A DNA stretch of 44,012 nt, taken from Bacteroidota bacterium (lineage in GTDB: Bacteria; Bacteroidota; Bacteroidia; Flavobacteriales_D; Sanyastnellaceae). Where the stretch lies: NCBI GenBank assembly GCA_002746975.1, contig NVXE01000001.1, forward strand, positions 1-44,012, given 5' to 3'. Positions 16,810 through 23,903 of this stretch are shown piece by piece. Positions within the stretch are counted from its first letter, which is position 1. Every line of letters starts with the position of its first letter. Made by a program: the position numbers and the translations under genes. The notes beneath the pieces were generated by a model. The model saw only the letters and a program-made list of their open reading frames with translations, searched no databases and was not told the DNA's origin.

Positions 16810-17690
16810 ATGAAAGCATTCATGAAAAATAGTACTAAAATTAAGCCTCTTTTTTTTGTTTTGGTATGCCTATTAAATTTCCAAAATAATCATAGTCAAA
16901 CACCACATAAGGCATCACTTACTACGAGCTTTATGCAACAGGATAGTATCTATTCAAAGATTTTAAATGAACAGCGAAAAATCAAAATTTATCTTCCAGA
17001 AAGCTTTCATAAAGCATCTAACAAACAAACATATCCTGTGCTTTTACTTCTTGAGGATGAGTTCTCGTTTATGGTTTCTGGAGTGGTAAAGCATTTGAGT
17101 TCAGCAGAAAGAATGCCAAAAAAATTACCAAGTCAAGTCCCCCCTAACATTTTAGTCATCATTGCAGATGATGCTGGTTGGAACGATGTAGGCTACAATG
17201 GTTCCGAGATTCATACGCCAAACATTGATTTTCTAGCCAAAAATGGGGTGCAGTTGAATCGGTTTTACGCATACCCTACCTGTTCTCCTTCCAGAGCTGC
17301 TTTTTTAACGGGAAGACCTGCAAGTAGAATGGGGATTTTGGCACCTATTAGTGGTAAGAGTGAAAAAAGTTTACCAGACAGTCTTGCCACACTGCCACAA
17401 CAATTAAAACAACTCAATTATGAAACTGCCATATTTGGAAAATGGCATTTGGGTCTAAAACCTTCTAGTGGGCCAAAAGCCTATGGTTTTGATTATTCGT
17501 ATGGATTTCTTCATGGGCAACTAGACACAAGAACACTGAAACAATACTTGAATTGTTTCATATAGAAAATGACCCCGAAGAAAAGTACAATGTCATTACC
17601 AATGAGAAAGAAATAACAAAACATTTAAAAGCTCTCATGGAAAGGCATTTTAATAAAGATGCTAAAGAAGTGAATGTGGGAATTCAATAA
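16810..17690 (+). pseudogene. Mosaic remnant: esterase N-part + sulfatase N-part + out-of-frame sulfatase tail
   Basis: The open frame 16810-17565 encodes 251 aa. Residues 1-30 are a signal peptide. Residues 46-104 (IYSKILNEQRKIKIYLPES...YPVLLLLEDEFSFMVSGVVKHLSS) are the start of a putative-esterase (Fes/IroE-like) domain without its catalytic Ser. From about residue 111 the protein becomes a sulfatase: PNILVIIADDAGWNDVGYNGS, formylglycine motif C158-S-P-S-R162, and GKWHLG. It breaks at HGQLDTRT. After about 17540 another frame reads LELFHIENDPEEKYNVITNEKE to a stop at 17690, a typical sulfatase C-terminal tail. About half of the sulfatase and most of the esterase are missing, so it is non-functional. 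Confidence 0.8.
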
Positions 17691-17885
17691 GGCATTGAGC
17701 CATGTGAAGAATTTACACTTAAATGCTCAATTAGATTAAGCTAAACCCCTGTATACATATAACTTGACTCCTGAAAAATACGTATTATAAAATATTGTTG
17801 TATCTTATAGGAGAAGCAAAAAAAGGAAATTAGGTAAAAAACGGCTATGATTAATTCGAGTTTTGGTGTTTAAAATATTTGAAAC

Positions 17886-18329
17886 ATGACAGCAACAATT
17901 AACAAATTAGAGCAGCTATTAACATCTGGATCAGCATATCTTGCAATAGCTCCTGAATCTGAATTGGTTCAAAAACCAGCCCCTGAAAAATGGTCAAAAA
18001 AAGAAATTATTGGACATTTAATTGACTCTGGAATAAATAATCTACAACGGTTTACAGAGATACAATTTGCAAACAAGCCATATACGGTAAGAAAGTACAA
18101 ACAAGATGAACTGGTAAAGGCCAATGATTACCAACATGCTGACACCAAAGAAATTGTAGTATTATGGTTGTCCATCAATAATCGAATTAAAAGTTTAATA
18201 GGACAACAAACCAATGATACTTTGCATTATAATATTGAATATAACAAAGATACTATCGCAGATTTAAGATTCTTGATGAACGATTATGTGGACCATTTGG
18301 AACATCATTTGGATCAAATAATGAAATAA
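17886..18329 (+). CDS. DinB-family protein (copy 2 of 3, divergent)
   Basis: This 147-aa four-helix DinB_2-like protein has PAPEKWSKKEIIGHLIDSGINNLQRF near the start and NDYVDHLEHHLDQIM at the end, supplying His residues for the usual metal site. It is more divergent than the copies at 8389 and 22846. The role is unknown; members include thiol-dependent transferases. The 195-nt spacer before it (17691-17885) shows no gene. Confidence 0.8.
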   Translation: MTATINKLEQLLTSGSAYLAIAPESELVQKPAPEKWSKKEIIGHLIDSGINNLQRFTEIQFANKPYTVRKYKQDELVKANDYQHADTKEIVVLWLSINNRIKSLIGQQTNDTLHYNIEYNKDTIADLRFLMNDYVDHLEHHLDQIMK

Positions 18330-18428
18330 AACCAAAGTTGACAAACTCCTACGACAACAATTAGTGCTTATAACAAAACACAACTATCTTCTAATTTTGA
18401 TTTTAGAACTCATTAAAACAAAAAATTA

Positions 18429-18459
18429 TTTGTTTAGTTAGGATTCCTTACTATATTTG
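18429..18459 (+). promoter_or_regulatory. Bacteroidetes promoter of the thioredoxin-like gene
   Basis: TTTG (18429-18432) and TATATTTG (18452-18459) match the -33 and -7 elements with a 19-nt spacer, the preferred geometry of Bacteroidetes sigma factor promoters. The downstream gene starts at 18499. A strong palindrome occupies the spacer. Confidence 0.65.
18435..18453. promoter_or_regulatory. Candidate MarR operator O1
   Basis: TAGTTAGGATTCCTTACTA is a 19-bp palindrome with 8 of 9 base pairs symmetric. It lies exactly between the -33 and -7 boxes, where a bound dimer would block the polymerase. Related palindromes occur at 18747 and 19082 around the same three genes, so the MarR regulator at 19133 is the likely binder. 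Confidence 0.6.
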
Positions 18460-18498
18460 CGACGGCAATCTTGCCAAAGAAATTAAATCAAAATAGTT

Positions 18499-18732
18499 AT
18501 GAGTAAATCAATCTTTTATCATGCCGGCTGTCCAGTTTGTATAAGTGCAGAACACGATATCTTAAATTTAATAGGTCCTTCTGATGTGGAAGTAGTAAAT
18601 TTTGCGGACAGTAATTCTCGAATAGATGAAGCTGAAAAAGCAGGAGTAAAATCCGTTCCTGCATTAGTGACTCCCAATGGAAACGTACTGCATATTAATT
18701 TTGGAGCATCCATGGCAGATGTCAAGGGATAA
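18499..18732 (+). CDS. Small thioredoxin/glutaredoxin-like protein (CPVC)
   Basis: This 77-aa protein is cytosolic with the redox motif C11-P-V-C14 after the first strand (SIFYHAG). It has the conserved cis-Pro region GVKSVPALVTPNG and no signal peptide, and is a minimal thioredoxin-like fold. It probably reduces or senses thiols. It is the first gene of a run with DUF2024 (18801) and a Cys-rich MarR (19133), and its promoter carries a palindrome shared with those genes. This points to a thiol or redox stress response. Confidence 0.8.
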   Translation: MSKSIFYHAGCPVCISAEHDILNLIGPSDVEVVNFADSNSRIDEAEKAGVKSVPALVTPNGNVLHINFGASMADVKG

Positions 18733-18746
18733 AAATGAATTTTATA

Positions 18747-18785
18747 TAGTTAGGAATCCTACCATTTAAAATGGGTTCCTAACTA
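18747..18785 (+). promoter_or_regulatory. Large hairpin containing an operator-like palindrome (O2)
   Basis: TAGTTAGGAA (18747-18756) and TTCCTAACTA (18776-18785) form a perfect 10-bp stem. Inside, CCATTT and AAATGG form a second stem. The left side also contains TAGGAATCCTA, a perfect 11-bp palindrome like the cores of O1 and O3. An A-run, not a T-run, follows on the + strand, so it is not a standard terminator for the thioredoxin-like gene. It could be a regulator site for DUF2024 or an mRNA-stability hairpin. Confidence 0.5.
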
Positions 18786-18800
18786 AAAAAATGTGAAGAA

Positions 18801-19064
18801 ATGAAAGTAGCTGTTTGGGACACCTATGTAAAAAGACAAGACGGGGTATTGATGCATTTTGACATTCTTGTTGATAGTAATTTGACAGATGAAACCAAAA
18901 TTCTAAGTTTTGGTAGGACATATTTGAAAAGTAAGCGTTTCAAAAATGGCCCATTAACATCCAAAGAATGTGTGTTTTGTCATATTGAAAATGCACCAGA
19001 AGAAATAATAATTGATATTGAAACAAAAGGTTATTTCATCATCGAAATGGAAAATTGCAATTAA
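18801..19064 (+). CDS. DUF2024 family protein
   Basis: This 87-aa protein matches the DUF2024 family: MKVAVWDTYVKRQDGVLMHFDILVDSNLTDE at the start, then ILSFGRTYLKSKRF, and ECVFCHIENAPEEIIIDIETKGYFIIEM at the end. Members are small, mixed alpha/beta and of unknown function. The CVFCH motif (C55, C58 and a His) could bind metal or take part in redox chemistry, in line with the neighbouring thioredoxin-like and Cys-rich MarR genes. It lies 68 nt after the thioredoxin-like gene. Confidence 0.85.
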   Translation: MKVAVWDTYVKRQDGVLMHFDILVDSNLTDETKILSFGRTYLKSKRFKNGPLTSKECVFCHIENAPEEIIIDIETKGYFIIEMENCN

Positions 19065-19068
19065 TAAC

Positions 19069-19099
19069 TTGAATTAAATAATTAGGATTACTAACTTTA
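19069..19099 (+). promoter_or_regulatory. Promoter of the MarR gene
   Basis: TTG (19069-19071) and TAACTTTA (19092-19099) fit degenerate -33 and -7 boxes with about 20 nt between them. The marR start codon follows at 19133. The candidate operator O3 sits between the boxes in the same geometry as at the thioredoxin-like promoter. Confidence 0.45.
19082..19094. promoter_or_regulatory. Candidate MarR operator O3
   Basis: TTAGGATTACTAA is near-palindromic and shares TTAGGATTnCTwA with O1. Its place between the promoter boxes of the regulator gene suggests autorepression. Confidence 0.55.
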
Positions 19100-19132
19100 C
19101 CTGTTGCATTAACATTCGACAGGTATTTTTAT

Positions 19133-19753
19133 ATGGAAGAAAGTGTTTTCAATATAGTATCTCAACAAAATAGCATCACAAGTAAAATTGTGGTTGGCCT
19201 GGAACGCATTTCTGAGGTGTTTAAAGTGTTACTTTGGGAACACGCAAAAGTCATAGGTCTAAGCCCTATTCAAATTCAAATCTTAATCTTCATTGCCTAT
19301 CACAAATCAGAACTTTGTAACGTTAGTCATTTGGCGAAAGAGTTTAACATTACAAAGCCAACAGTAAGTGATGCTGTTAGGGTCTTGGATAAAAAAAAAT
19401 ACATCATCAAAGAGTATTCTTTAGTAGATAGTCGCAGCTATTCCATATTATTATCTGATTTAGGAAAAAGGACCGTTTCCGAAACCGAAAACTTTGCCAA
19501 TCCAGTAAAAGCACAACTACATAAAATTAATGAAGTCGACTTAGAAAATTTATTTAAGTCTTTAAGCACGTTAATTCATCAATTAAATAGTGCCGGAATT
19601 TTAACAATACAACGTACTTGTTTTGGTTGTAAATTCTATGATAAATCCGGCAACAAGAACTACTGTACTCTAATGAAAATTGAGTTGCTGACTTCTGATA
19701 TTAGATTAGACTGCCCTGAATATGAGGAAAATCCAGCAGGTAATACTACATAA
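19133..19753 (+). CDS. MarR-family regulator with C-terminal four-Cys cluster
   Basis: This 206-aa protein has a winged-helix MarR domain at about residues 15-155 (LSPIQIQILIFIAYHKS, HLAKEFNITKPTVSDAVRVLDKKKYI, DSRSYSILLSDLG as wing). A 45-residue tail follows with C163-x2-C166-x11-C178-x15-C194. Four spaced Cys in an otherwise typical MarR suggest a bound Fe-S cluster or zinc used to sense redox state or metal; C62 is a further Cys near the DNA-binding part. Neighbouring thioredoxin-like and DUF2024 genes plus three similar palindromes support a small self-regulated redox regulon. The nature of the cluster is inference. Confidence 0.82.
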   Translation: MEESVFNIVSQQNSITSKIVVGLERISEVFKVLLWEHAKVIGLSPIQIQILIFIAYHKSELCNVSHLAKEFNITKPTVSDAVRVLDKKKYIIKEYSLVDSRSYSILLSDLGKRTVSETENFANPVKAQLHKINEVDLENLFKSLSTLIHQLNSAGILTIQRTCFGCKFYDKSGNKNYCTLMKIELLTSDIRLDCPEYEENPAGNTT

Positions 19754-19914
19754 TAACACTATGTAGATGCAATCCCAACACTTCAAAGAATAGCATTCAC
19801 AATTCCAGTACAAATAGCTATCTTTAGGATGCAGCTTGAAGCTTCACTTGGTACAATCCCTCTACAATATTATTTGTGAAACAGTAGCTGTTATTAACGC
19901 AAAATGGAAAACTA

Positions 19915-20805
19915 ATGAGAAGATGTATGCTTATTTTATGGCTATCATTTATAGGCTGTAATGCTCAAAACACAAATAAATTATACATCGAAACTATAAA
20001 GCCTGACACTATTCCGAAGGTATTCGCGCCCAACTTTATATCAAAAAGAGATGTATCAGAATTTGGTTCTGTTTTTTCCAAAAATGGAAAAGAATTTTAT
20101 TTCGGGGTCAACAATAATAACAAATCGGAGATCAGATACAGCCAACTCAAAAATGGAACATGGACAACACCAGTTGCTCTTATAACGCATAAAGAATATG
20201 GGTATAATGACCCGTTTTTATCTTCTAGCGAGAATAAATTGTTCTATATTTCTAATATGCCAAGGAATGAAAGAGATACAATACAAGATCATGACATCTG
20301 GTACTCTAAGAAAATCAATGGGAAATGGTCCAAACCCATAAATGCAGGAGAAAACATTAATTCTGATAAAAATGAATATTATATGTCCTTTACATCAAAT
20401 GACAAAATGTACTTTTCATCCAATAAAAATGCTGAAGTAAACAGGGACCATGACTTTGATATTTATGCATCAGTCTTCGAAAATGGAGAATTTCAAAAAC
20501 CCATACGAATGAGTGATTCCATAAATAGCAGAAGATATGAGGCTGATGTATTCATTGCTCCTGATGAATCTTATATGATTTATTGCGCCGCGCTTAAAGA
20601 TGGTTATGGTAAAGGAGATTTGTATATCAGCTTTAAAGATGAAAACAGTGGAGTATGGAGCAAGTCACAAAATATGGGCCCCTCCATAAATACAGAAAAG
20701 CATGAATTATGTCCCTTTGTAACTTGGGATGGGGAGTATTTTTTTTACACAAGTAATGAGGATATTTATTGGGTTAGTTCAAAAATCATTGAAAACTATA
20801 AATAA
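19915..20805 (+). CDS. TolB/WD40-like beta-propeller lipoprotein
   Basis: This 296-aa exported protein has a signal ending FIGC-NAQ, so lipidation at C15 is plausible. The body has several PD40-type propeller blades with repeating pattern: KEFYFGVNNNNKSEIRYS, LFYISNMPR...DHDIWYSKK, MYFSSNKN...DFDIYASV, SYMIYCAALKDGYGKGDLYISF and EYFFYTSNEDIYWVSS. Such proteins often serve as surface or periplasmic binding scaffolds; the ligand is unknown. It is 28 nt upstream of the Crp-type regulator gene. A TATCTTTAG sequence near 19818 could be its promoter. Confidence 0.8.
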   Translation: MRRCMLILWLSFIGCNAQNTNKLYIETIKPDTIPKVFAPNFISKRDVSEFGSVFSKNGKEFYFGVNNNNKSEIRYSQLKNGTWTTPVALITHKEYGYNDPFLSSSENKLFYISNMPRNERDTIQDHDIWYSKKINGKWSKPINAGENINSDKNEYYMSFTSNDKMYFSSNKNAEVNRDHDFDIYASVFENGEFQKPIRMSDSINSRRYEADVFIAPDESYMIYCAALKDGYGKGDLYISFKDENSGVWSKSQNMGPSINTEKHELCPFVTWDGEYFFYTSNEDIYWVSSKIIENYK

Positions 20806-20833
20806 ACTGTTAACCGCAAGCAAGCTAAAGGTA

Positions 20834-21424
20834 ATGGAACAAGAATTTAAGGAATATTTTGAAAATTATCTCAAATTGTTTACTGATTTAAATTCAGAAG
20901 AATTAGCTTTTTTTAGTTCCGGTTTAACGATAGACAAATATGCCAAGAAAGATTTCCTATTTAAAAGTGGTGAAATTCAAAAAGAAATGGGATTTGTCTG
21001 TAAGGGACTTCTAAGAAGGTACTACATCAATGAAAAAGGCAACAAAATAACCACTGGCTTTATTAGTGAAAACAACTACGCAACAGACTACCCTGCTTTC
21101 ATAAGACAAAAGCCATCCAAGTATTTTATTGAATGCCTTGAGCCATCCATTTTAATAAAATTACCCTATGATAAAATCCAAGAAGGGTATGCTAAATTTA
21201 AAGGAAGTGAAATGTATGGTAGATTGATAGCCGAATATGTATTGACCGTGCAAACGGACAGGGTTGAAAGCTTTTTATTTGAAAACGCCGAAGAACGGTA
21301 TTTAAATTTCATAAATGACAACAAGGATATCATGAACAGAATAAGTTTATCCCATTTAGCATCTCATTTAGGTATAGAACGACAATCATTAAGTAGAATA
21401 AGAAGTAAAATTGCCAAACAATGA
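20834..21424 (+). CDS. Crp/Fnr-family transcription regulator
   Basis: This 196-aa protein starts at ATG 20834 (MEQEFKEYFENYLKLF); the open frame runs further upstream into the preceding gene, but those codons overlap it and lack family similarity. Residues about 15-130 form a cyclic-nucleotide-binding-like beta barrel (KKDFLFKSGEIQKEMGFVCKGLLRRYYINEKGNKITTGFI). Residues about 140-190 form the helix-turn-helix (RISLSHLASHLGIERQSLSRIRSKI). No nucleotide-binding RAxS motif is evident, as in many Bacteroidetes members. It probably controls the M20 amidohydrolase gene that follows across a CACATATGTG palindrome. Confidence 0.85.
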   Translation: MEQEFKEYFENYLKLFTDLNSEELAFFSSGLTIDKYAKKDFLFKSGEIQKEMGFVCKGLLRRYYINEKGNKITTGFISENNYATDYPAFIRQKPSKYFIECLEPSILIKLPYDKIQEGYAKFKGSEMYGRLIAEYVLTVQTDRVESFLFENAEERYLNFINDNKDIMNRISLSHLASHLGIERQSLSRIRSKIAKQ

Positions 21425-21427
21425 TTT

Positions 21428-21443
21428 TGTCACATATGTGTCA
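21428..21443. promoter_or_regulatory. Candidate Crp/Fnr operator
   Basis: TGTCACATATGTGTCA is symmetric at 7 of 8 pairs with a perfect CACATATGTG core. It lies between the regulator's stop codon and a -7-like CACTTTTG at 21466-21473. Its centre is about 43 nt before the expected transcription start, close to the class II activator position. Confidence 0.5.
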
Positions 21444-21500
21444 GGTAAACCATTCTATTCTATCTCACTTTTGCAGTATGAATACTAAAATATTGTAAAA

Positions 21501-22802
21501 ATGATTTCAAACAAAATAGCAACTAAACTTATCCTAACGCTACTACTTCTAATTTTTAGTATAGTCACTTTTGGGCAAAATCTAAAGACAAACCATTCAA
21601 TCCATGAAGCTGTTCAGCTCAGAACCAACGAAATATTTGATAGTCTCGTAGAAATTCGCCGGGATTTTCATATCAATCCAGAGGTATCAGGTCAAGAAAA
21701 AAGAACTTCAGAGAAAATAGCCAAGTATTTATTATCCTTAGGATTGGAGGTTAAGGTAGGTATTGGGGGATACGGCGTTGTTGGTATCTTAAACAGCGGT
21801 AAAAAAGGGAGACGGATTGCATGGAGGGCAGATATAGATGCCATGCCGTCTGACATACCAGATGTTGTAGATTTCCAATCTAAAAATGAAGGGGTACGTC
21901 ACATTTGTGGACATGATGTGAATACTACAATTGCACTAGGAATTGCAAATGTTATGGCAAGTCAGAAAGAACATTTTACAGGAATAGCTTATTTTATTTT
22001 TCAGCCTTCTGAAGAAAATTATACCGGCGCAAAAGCGATGATAGATGATGGCTTATTTGATATTATTAATCCCGAAGAAATCTATGGAGCACATATAGCA
22101 CCAATGCCAACAACCATGATTTCTACCAAACCCGAATGGATGTTTGCAGATTATAAAATCATTAAAGTGTCTTTTAAAAACTCAGATGAAAATGAAGCCA
22201 TAATTGCATTTACTAAAGAATTAATCTCTGGTTTGCAAAATATTGAACCTGACAGCAAATTTTGGGACCCAAATAGTTTATTGGACACAAATATTGGACT
22301 AGGAAGTCCAAATACCATTTTCACGAATTACGTTACAGTACATCAACATTTCAACATTGAGAAAACAGCTAATGAAATTTCGATAAGCAACTACATTGGC
22401 TCTAGTATCATGAAAAAATTGAACACATTTATACCGCTATTAAAACAAAAATTTAATGAATCCATATATGCAAAACAGTTGGTGGACATTGCCTATACTT
22501 TGGAAAGAGCTAACCTTTATAATGACATAAGTTTAACAACAAAATCTTTGCAAAGCATTGCTGCTATTTATGGCAAGGAAAATACAATTCTCATGTACGG
22601 AGAAATGCCTGACGGACGTGGAGATGATTTTGCCTATTTTCAAGAACACGTACCAGGAGTCTATTTTTACCTGGGAGGCTCAAATTTTGAAAAAGGTGTT
22701 ATTTCCATGCCACATGCTCCAAATTTCGCTGTAGATGAAAATTGCATTAAAACGGGGGTTTCTTATTTTTCCTCCATGCTTATAGAAAGGCTCATTAATT
22801 AA
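21501..22802 (+). CDS. M20-family metallo-amidohydrolase, exported
   Basis: This 433-aa secreted amidohydrolase has a signal peptide (hydrophobic 10-24, ending TFGQ). Seen are the M20D-type motifs EIRRDFHINPEVSGQE, RIAWRADIDAMP (metal Asp), VRHICGHDVNTTIALGIA (metal His and Asp) and IFQPSEENYTGAKAMI (catalytic and metal Glu). MPHAPNFAVDE near the C-terminus supplies the last His. Relatives hydrolyse N-acyl amino acids, hippurate or peptides; the substrate is open. The gene is preceded by the Crp-type gene and a palindromic site, so it is the probable target of that regulator. Confidence 0.88.
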   Translation: MISNKIATKLILTLLLLIFSIVTFGQNLKTNHSIHEAVQLRTNEIFDSLVEIRRDFHINPEVSGQEKRTSEKIAKYLLSLGLEVKVGIGGYGVVGILNSGKKGRRIAWRADIDAMPSDIPDVVDFQSKNEGVRHICGHDVNTTIALGIANVMASQKEHFTGIAYFIFQPSEENYTGAKAMIDDGLFDIINPEEIYGAHIAPMPTTMISTKPEWMFADYKIIKVSFKNSDENEAIIAFTKELISGLQNIEPDSKFWDPNSLLDTNIGLGSPNTIFTNYVTVHQHFNIEKTANEISISNYIGSSIMKKLNTFIPLLKQKFNESIYAKQLVDIAYTLERANLYNDISLTTKSLQSIAAIYGKENTILMYGEMPDGRGDDFAYFQEHVPGVYFYLGGSNFEKGVISMPHAPNFAVDENCIKTGVSYFSSMLIERLIN

Positions 22803-22845
22803 TGAGAATTGCAAGTGTTCTGCAAGTTATAAAACAATAAATTAA

Positions 22846-23370
22846 ATGACAAAGCATATTGAATTTCCTTCAAAAAACGAATATCCAGTTTATGCAGAGA
22901 TGTATATGAAGTTAGTAACCCAAGATGGGAGTCTTATTGAACAATTAAAAGCTAGCTTTGAGAAAACAAAAGCCTTAATCAATGGGTTTTCAAATGAAAA
23001 ATTGGATTATAGATACCAAAAAAACAAATGGTCAATAAAAGAAGTTTTGGTCCATATCATTGATGATGAAAGAATATATGGTTATAGAGCCCTTTCCTTC
23101 GCTAGAAATGACAAAACAAATCTCCCAGGTTTTGAACAAGATGATTATAGCCTTAATGCTGACACCTTTGAAAGAACAATTGAGAATATCATGGAGGAAT
23201 ATGAAGCGGTACGATTGGCTACTATGACTTTATTTAATGGCCTTTCTGATCGCGCGTTAAAACGTGTAGGAATAGCAAATAAAAATCAAGCTAGTGCAAG
23301 AGCACTGGGGTACCATATCCTTGGTCATGAATTACATCATATTAAAATAATTGAGGATAAATATTTATAG
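22846..23370 (+). CDS. DinB-family protein (copy 3 of 3)
   Basis: This 174-aa DinB-fold protein is close in layout to the copy at 8389: LDYRYQKNKWSIKEVLVHIIDDERIYGYRALSFAR and C-terminal GYHILGHELHHIKIIEDKYL. His58-type and the HxxHH residues form the metal site. It starts 43 nt after the M20 gene and may be read with it. The function is unknown, possibly a thiol S-transferase-like activity. Confidence 0.85.
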   Translation: MTKHIEFPSKNEYPVYAEMYMKLVTQDGSLIEQLKASFEKTKALINGFSNEKLDYRYQKNKWSIKEVLVHIIDDERIYGYRALSFARNDKTNLPGFEQDDYSLNADTFERTIENIMEEYEAVRLATMTLFNGLSDRALKRVGIANKNQASARALGYHILGHELHHIKIIEDKYL

Positions 23371-23462
23371 AATTCAGTATTCGCTACAATTTGAATATTG
23401 CATTGTAAACGAGTCTTGTCTTATAGCTATTTCCAATTATTTCTGATAGCGCAAAGTGTTTT

Positions 23463-23819
23463 TCAAGGTGCAGGAAACAAGCTGGTATCAAAGAAAAAAC
23501 GTTGTTTTGTTATTTTTCCTTCTACAATATCAAACACTTCACAACATGGGATTTCGGCCTGTACAGGTGAAAGAACTTTAAGTATGGATACATGCGTAAC
23601 AAAGTTATCAGCAGCTATCAAGTCCAATGTTTCTACCGCAAATTCCATTTCAAATTTTGACAGCATCTCAAAATAATCTGTCGGGTTATTTGTAGAAAAC
23701 ATAGGTCCTTCATAGACATGTTCGCTAGACATAAAACCACTCGCCTCCTCAAAATCACCTTTATTGATGGCTTCAAAGAAGCCTTTTACTACCTTTAGTG
23801 CTTGATTAGAATTGTTCAT
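23463..23819 (-). CDS. SnoaL-like (NTF2-fold) protein
   Basis: This 118-aa protein is read on the minus strand. The pattern NQALKVVKGFFEAINKGDFEEASGFMSSEHVYEGP and the end HVSILKVLSPVQAEIPCCEVFDIVEGKITKQRFFFD is typical of SnoaL/NTF2-like small proteins, which range from cyclases to stress proteins. It is the only minus-strand gene in the first 26.9 kb. It is divergent from the HxlR-type regulator with an 82-nt shared control region holding two identical palindromes, so HxlR very likely represses it. Confidence 0.85.
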   Translation of the reverse strand: MNNSNQALKVVKGFFEAINKGDFEEASGFMSSEHVYEGPMFSTNNPTDYFEMLSKFEMEFAVETLDLIAADNFVTHVSILKVLSPVQAEIPCCEVFDIVEGKITKQRFFFDTSLFPAP

Positions 23820-23848
23820 ATATATATAATTTTAATTGAATTATTTAT

Positions 23849-23866
23849 TAACTTGCAAAAAACAAG
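23849..23866. promoter_or_regulatory. HxlR operator copy 1
   Basis: TAACTTGCAAAAAACAAG is identical to the copy at 23885. The inner CTTG and CAAG form the inverted arms. On the minus strand it reads GTTTTTTGC, overlapping a possible -7 box of the SnoaL-like gene. Confidence 0.6.
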
Positions 23867-23884
23867 CATTACGAATATAGGCAA

Positions 23885-23903
23885 TAACTTGCAAAAAACA
23901 AGT
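23885..23903. promoter_or_regulatory. HxlR operator copy 2
   Basis: This is the second exact 18-bp copy of TAACTTGCAAAAAACAAG, here completed by T to give perfect arms ACTTG and CAAGT. The copies start 36 bp apart. It overlaps the GTG start codon of the HxlR gene, so binding would also block that gene (autorepression). Confidence 0.6.

Noticed and set aside
18747..18785. Intrinsic terminator after the thioredoxin-like gene
   Set aside because: The stem is strong but is followed by A on the + strand; it also contains the operator-like palindrome, so it is listed as a regulatory hairpin.
20729..20833. Longer N-terminus for the Crp/Fnr-type regulator
   Set aside because: It would overlap the end of the TolB-like gene in another frame and adds residues with no family match; ATG 20834 fits the family start.
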